Position numbers and translations under genes: made by a program
In this document: piece after piece, positions 18,645-20,666 of the stretch
Numbering within the stretch: the first letter of the stretch is position 1
Layout: each line of letters opens with the position of its first letter
Notes under the pieces: model-generated
What the model was told of the DNA's origin: nothing
The model's input: the letters and a program-made list of their open reading frames with translations, nothing else
Databases searched by the model: none
IMG/VR virus record: IMGVR_UViG_3300044825_003855
Coordinates: 1-20,666 of that record
Reading direction: 5' to 3' (one strand)
From: a virus
DNA: 20,666 nucleotides

Positions 18645-19157
18645 ATGAAACTACCATACGTTGATCTCAAAGAAAAGTGTATAAAAACAAGCGAAGGTAA
18701 AGTCGCTTTGTCCAAAAGCAGTATAAACGCTGCTTTAATGGGAAAAACTTTTCTTGTTAAAGGAGAAAAATTTAATTATCGAATGAAATTCATAAAATCT
18801 AAATCAGAGCCTAGTAGATGGACAGCTGAAAAAAGGATTGGCTTGGTCAATGTAAAGCATTATCTGTCGACTGAAGAATGCTTGTCAATTAATGATTTTG
18901 ATGATATTTACGTAAAATATCAAAACAAAATGGATGAAGAAGGAATAACGCCTAAACCACAAGGAAGACCTAGGTTAGCGCCTGAATTTAGAAAAAAAAG
19001 AAAATATTATCCACCAAAGAAAAATGTTTTACCGGATAATATCTCACCAATAGAGAGAAAATCAGGAAGGCCAAAAAGCCAAAAAACTATTCAAAAAGAA
19101 TGGGAAAAGCTAAATGGATTATCAAGAAAGAGAGGTAGACCGAGAAAAGAAGTATAA
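18645..19157 (+). CDS. Small basic protein with three AT-hooks
   Basis: This 170-residue protein has a folded-looking N-terminal half (about 1-95) that I do not recognise and a Lys/Arg/Pro-rich C-terminal half. The latter carries three AT-hook cores: KPQGRPR (104-110), RKSGRPK (138-144) and RKRGRPRK (161-168). The last is canonical. AT-hooks bind the minor groove of AT-rich DNA, so a DNA-binding role (transcription factor or nucleoid-type protein of the phage) is a reasonable inference. I chose ATG 18645 because the in-frame upstream TTG at 18591 is the -35 box of a strong promoter. The Shine-Dalgarno is weak (AAGA). It is transcribed divergently from the tape measure gene, which has two similar motifs. 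A hammerhead ribozyme begins about 19 nt after the stop. Confidence 0.8.
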   Translation: MKLPYVDLKEKCIKTSEGKVALSKSSINAALMGKTFLVKGEKFNYRMKFIKSKSEPSRWTAEKRIGLVNVKHYLSTEECLSINDFDDIYVKYQNKMDEEGITPKPQGRPRLAPEFRKKRKYYPPKKNVLPDNISPIERKSGRPKSQKTIQKEWEKLNGLSRKRGRPRKEV

Positions 19158-19175
19158 GCTGGCTTTAACGCTATC

Positions 19176-19245
19176 TAAACCCACCTGACGAGTTCATTTG
19201 CAGCGATGGACGAAACTGCCGAAAGGCAGTCGTGGGAGCTGTTTA
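19176..19245 (+). ncRNA. Type I hammerhead self-cleaving ribozyme
   Basis: All invariant hammerhead residues are present: CUGACGA at 19185-19191 (the CUGANGA box), GAA at 19212-19214, the A19215-U19230 pair that starts stem III, and C19231 at the cleavage position. Stem I is CCCAC (19180-19184) with GUGGG (19232-19236), then UAAA (176-179) with UUUA (242-245). Stem II is seven pairs, GUUCAUU (192-198) with GAUGGAC (205-211), including two G-U pairs. Stem III is ACUGCC/GGCAGU closed by a GAAA tetraloop. Stems II and III are closed and stem I is open, hence type I. Cleavage is expected between 19231 and 19232. Loop II (CAGC, 201-204) is complementary to the stem I bulge (GCUG, 238-241), as in fast natural hammerheads. 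It lies between two genes. Confidence 0.92.
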
Positions 19246-19252
19246 CACCCAC
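19232..19252 (+). promoter_or_regulatory. Post-cleavage 5' hairpin next to the ribosome binding site
   Basis: GUGGG (19232-19236), which begins exactly at the predicted cleavage product's 5' end, is complementary to CCCAC at 19248-19252, forming a 5-bp stem with an 11-nt loop. The same GUGGG forms ribozyme stem I with an identical CCCAC at 19180-19184, so the two pairings exclude each other. The Shine-Dalgarno AGGAGG starts at the very next base (19253). Confidence 0.65.
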
Positions 19253-19261
19253 AGGAGGGGT

Positions 19262-19555
19262 ATGAAAGCATTAGAACGTCCAGCACAATGGCACGCCAAT
19301 AGGCTGGAATCATTCAAAGATAAATTAATTCCATGCTATTGTGTTTCAGTCATCGTCTTAGGAGATGACAACGAGATGGAGGAACAGAATAGATATTTTC
19401 CAGCCACCAAAGCTGGATTAGCAGCTGCTAAAGCTGTTAATGGGAGACACTTGTACAAAACCGAGATAGAGGCAAGATATGTGTTGCCTCATGGAGTGAC
19501 GATGCAATCACCAGAGTTTGAAAACTGGTGTAGAGAGTGGAGAGTTTTGCTGTAA
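19262..19555 (+). CDS. Unassigned 97-residue protein
   Basis: The ATG at 19262 is preceded by a very strong Shine-Dalgarno AGGAGGGG (19253-19260, tight spacing). An in-frame GTG at 19232 is rejected because it lies inside the ribozyme at the cleavage site. The protein is soluble, with a hydrophobic strand (CYCVSVIVLGDD, 25-36), three Cys (25, 27 and 90), a helical Ala-rich stretch (PATKAGLAAAKAVNGRHLYK, 47-66) and a Trp-rich end (FENWCREWRVLL). I do not recognise a family and assign no function. Its message would be released by ribozyme cleavage. Base composition is visibly less AT-rich than the tape measure gene. Confidence 0.75.
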   Translation: MKALERPAQWHANRLESFKDKLIPCYCVSVIVLGDDNEMEEQNRYFPATKAGLAAAKAVNGRHLYKTEIEARYVLPHGVTMQSPEFENWCREWRVLL

Positions 19556-19566
19556 AGCACTTTTTT
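19548..19566 (+). terminator. Weak hairpin plus T-run at end of 97-residue gene
   Basis: TGCT-GTAA-AGCA (19548-19559) overlaps the stop codon and is followed by C and six T. The 4-bp stem with a GNRA-type loop is short, so this is only a candidate. The 16-bp sequence GCTGTAAAGCACTTTT (19549-19564) recurs exactly at 19614-19629. Confidence 0.35.
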
Positions 19567-19629
19567 GTTGATTTTTCAAGAAGTTTAAGAGTTAAAAGTT
19601 GTAATTTGGATTAGCTGTAAAGCACTTTT
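19549..19629 (+). repeat. 16-bp direct repeat downstream of the 97-residue gene
   Basis: GCTGTAAAGCACTTTT occurs at 19549-19564 and again at 19614-19629, 65 bp apart. The first copy covers the end of the 97-residue gene; the second lies in the intergenic gap before a terminator-like hairpin. Duplication of a 3' end is a simple explanation. Confidence 0.8.
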
Positions 19630-19646
19630 GGCTCCAAAACTTTTTT
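19626..19646 (+). terminator. Candidate terminator before the next promoter
   Basis: TTTTG (19626-19630), loop GCTC, CAAAA (19635-19639), then C and six T. The stem is AU-rich and weak, but its position, after the 97-residue gene and 12 bp before a consensus promoter, fits an end of transcription unit. Confidence 0.45.
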
Positions 19647-19657
19647 CTCTAAACCCC

Positions 19658-19686
19658 TTGACGGTAAAATAAAAGTAGTTTATATT
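19658..19686 (+). promoter_or_regulatory. Sigma70 promoter for small-gene operon
   Basis: TTGACG (19658-19663), a 17-bp spacer and TATATT (19681-19686), each one base off consensus. Transcription would start near 19693, about 29 nt before the ATG at 19722, and would include an AGGAG at 19704-19708. Confidence 0.75.
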
Positions 19687-19721
19687 AAAAGAGTAATTGA
19701 TTCAGGAGTAAAAAGAAAAAG

Positions 19722-20093
19722 ATGAAGTTCTATCGAGAGATGGAATACACGTTTATTGACAACGAATGGCACGAGCTGTTCGCTGACGCTGCTGCTGGTG
19801 AAGGTGACTTCGACTGGGATAACGTCGAAGTCAGCGATGAAGCAGCGTTCTTTGAAGCTCCAGCGATGGAGCATGTTGGTAAACTTCGTTGGAAAACCGA
19901 CAAACACGTCTATCACGCGGTGGCAATAAAGTCCACCCCGTGGGGATTGGAGTATGACGTTATGCCAGAGAAAGGCAACGGATTTAACGTTGTCAACTTT
20001 TGGCAACAGCAAGTCGGACTAATCTGGAGTCATCCAGAAGTCCGTTACGTTCCCAATGATGATGCAGTAGACATTGACGACTGCTACCACTAA
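19722..20093 (+). CDS. Unassigned acidic 123-residue protein
   Basis: The protein is strongly acidic and rich in aromatic residues, with an Asp/Glu-rich middle (GEGDFDWDNVEVSDEAAFFE, about 27-46) and an acidic C-terminal tail (DDAVDIDDCYH). There is no signal peptide or membrane span. I recognise no family; its acidity would permit a DNA-mimic or protein-inhibitor role, but that is speculation. ATG 19722 follows an AGGAG at 19704-19708 with long spacing (13 nt); a second Met at 19740, just after GAGAG, is an alternative start. It follows a near-consensus promoter and is followed 12 nt later by the next gene, forming an operon. GC content is visibly higher than in the tape measure gene. A perfect 10-bp inverted repeat lies within it at 19805-19833. 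Confidence 0.75.
   Translation: MKFYREMEYTFIDNEWHELFADAAAGEGDFDWDNVEVSDEAAFFEAPAMEHVGKLRWKTDKHVYHAVAIKSTPWGLEYDVMPEKGNGFNVVNFWQQQVGLIWSHPEVRYVPNDDAVDIDDCYH
19805..19833 (+). repeat. Perfect 10-bp inverted repeat inside coding sequence
   Basis: TGACTTCGAC (19805-19814) and GTCGAAGTCA (19824-19833) are exact reverse complements with a 9-nt spacer. It would form a stable mRNA hairpin near the start of the 123-residue gene, or a protein-binding dyad. Confidence 0.7.
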
Positions 20094-20105
20094 AGTGAGA
20101 AAAAT

Positions 20106-20393
20106 ATGTACATAAAAATCACAGTACCAGCTACTCTTAACTTACGTTCTTCCGATGAATGTCATGCATTTATCGGAGAGCAAATCAACAATGTCAACGA
20201 TCAAGTTGTCATTGTTGAGTTTGTAGACGAGTTTGGAAACATACTCGACTACGCTGGCTTTTTGGATGCTGCTGTAGTCGGATGCACAGACACCCGCTGG
20301 CAAGACTATGCAAAGGTGTCGAAATATTCTCCCGTGCCAGGGAGAGCCACTATAATAAGTGGCCCCAACAGGGGAGAAGTGATATCAATCTAA
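20106..20393 (+). CDS. Unassigned 95-residue protein
   Basis: This small soluble protein has beta-rich patterns (YIKITVPATLNL at 2-13, DQVVIVEFVDEFGNILDYAG at 32-51) and a C-terminal Gly/Pro segment (SGPNRGEVISI). No family is recognised. It starts 12 nt after the 123-residue gene with a modest GTGAG ribosome site, so it is the second gene of the same operon. Its 3' end carries two small hairpins (GCCACT/AGTGGC at 20346-20363 and CCCC/GGGG at 20363-20374), and a rho-independent terminator follows 8 nt after the stop. Confidence 0.75.
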   Translation: MYIKITVPATLNLRSSDECHAFIGEQINNVNDQVVIVEFVDEFGNILDYAGFLDAAVVGCTDTRWQDYAKVSKYSPVPGRATIISGPNRGEVISI

Positions 20394-20400
20394 GCAATGC

Positions 20401-20424
20401 ACCTGGACGATTTCCAGGTTTTTT
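20401..20424 (+). terminator. Rho-independent terminator
   Basis: ACCTGG (20401-20406), loop ACGATTT, CCAGGT (20414-20419), then a run of T through 20424. It closes the two-gene operon. An outer complementary pair GCAATG (20394-20399)/CATTGC (20433-20438) brackets it. Confidence 0.85.
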
Positions 20425-20455
20425 AATATCAACATTGCATAAGCGAAGGAGTAAC

Positions 20456-20666
20456 ATGAACAATCAAGATTTCTTTGGAGAAGACTTTGTTGGACAAGAT
20501 TTAAGTGGAAAGGACTTGTCTAACAGCAGCTTTTCAATGGGAGAGCTGAGAGGAGCGAACTTGAGTGGAGTAGACGCAAAGTTTACTTCTTTTAAGTATG
20601 CTGATTTAAGCAATGCCAATTTAAGCAATGCTGATTTAAGAGGAGCTGATTTCAGATACACCAATC
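20456..20666 (+). CDS. Pentapeptide-repeat protein (3' end outside window)
   Basis: The first 70 residues are visible, from ATG 20456 behind a good Shine-Dalgarno AAGGAG (20446-20451). From about residue 9 to the window edge the sequence keeps a strict five-residue register, x(D/N)(L/F)xx, with twelve units such as QDLSG, KDLSN, ANLSG, ADLSN, ANLSN, ADLRG and ADFRY. This folds into a right-handed quadrilateral beta helix. Family members are common in cyanobacteria, and some mimic DNA and bind gyrase, but most have no known function and none can be assigned here. It follows a terminator, and no clear promoter is seen in the 30 bp between, so it may rely on read-through or on a promoter I cannot see. 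Confidence 0.9.
   Translation, partial: MNNQDFFGEDFVGQDLSGKDLSNSSFSMGELRGANLSGVDAKFTSFKYADLSNANLSNADLRGADFRYTN

Noticed and set aside
19232-19261. GTG start at 19232 for the 97-residue gene
   Set aside because: It lies at the ribozyme cleavage site with no Shine-Dalgarno sequence; ATG 19262 has AGGAGGGG directly upstream.
20464-20664. Minus-strand frame at the right edge
   Set aside because: It is the shadow of the pentapeptide-repeat gene, whose regular period keeps the opposite strand open.

Overview
The window looks like part of a tailed bacteriophage genome (free phage or prophage). The evidence is one gigantic phage tail tape measure gene that fills about 81% of the sequence, a phage-type dCTP deaminase, and a cluster of small unassigned genes. 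The DNA is strikingly AT-rich by eye. A pentapeptide-repeat protein at the right edge and the AT-rich base composition fit a cyanobacterial host, but nothing in the window proves the host. There is no integrase, tRNA, rRNA, IS element or CRISPR array.

Layout. (1) 1-889, plus strand: the 3' end of an unassigned gene with a conserved His/Arg/Trp-rich C-terminus, overlapping by 8 nt a clear dCTP deaminase gene (dcd). (2) 886-18256, minus strand: a 16.7-kb gene for a 5555-residue tape measure protein, followed 28 nt downstream by a 224-residue single-span membrane protein. The latter converges on dcd, and the two stop codons overlap. The tape measure gene is full of internal duplications: a 12-bp tandem array, a 27-bp tandem array between two copies of a ~150-residue domain, a 102-bp triplication, a repeat-rich zone at about 12.0-14.3 kb, three SPSK-type modules, and a 78-bp tandem near the C-terminus. 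(3) 18257-18644: a divergent regulatory region with two near-consensus sigma70 promoters facing right, a palindrome and a short direct repeat. (4) 18645-20666, plus strand: a 170-residue protein with three AT-hooks, a hammerhead ribozyme, a 97-residue gene, a terminator/promoter zone, two small unassigned genes, a terminator, and a pentapeptide-repeat gene cut by the window edge.

Most interesting signal. At 19176-19245, between the AT-hook gene and the 97-residue gene, the plus strand contains every invariant residue of a type I hammerhead self-cleaving ribozyme. Stems I, II and III are intact, and loop II is complementary to a stem I bulge. Cleavage after C19231 would separate the two messages. 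The new 5' end (GUGGG) can re-pair with a second CCCAC copy just upstream of the Shine-Dalgarno sequence, forming a 5' hairpin next to the ribosome binding site. The design suggests an RNA-processing module that separates the two genes' mRNAs and may protect the downstream one.

Other points. If the tape measure rule of about 0.15 nm per residue holds, 5555 residues correspond to a tail of roughly 830 nm, which would be among the longest known. Two AT-hook motifs lie near the tape measure N-terminus and three more lie in the divergently transcribed neighbour. The tape measure gene stands alone on its strand, without recognisable tail chaperone genes upstream in this window.
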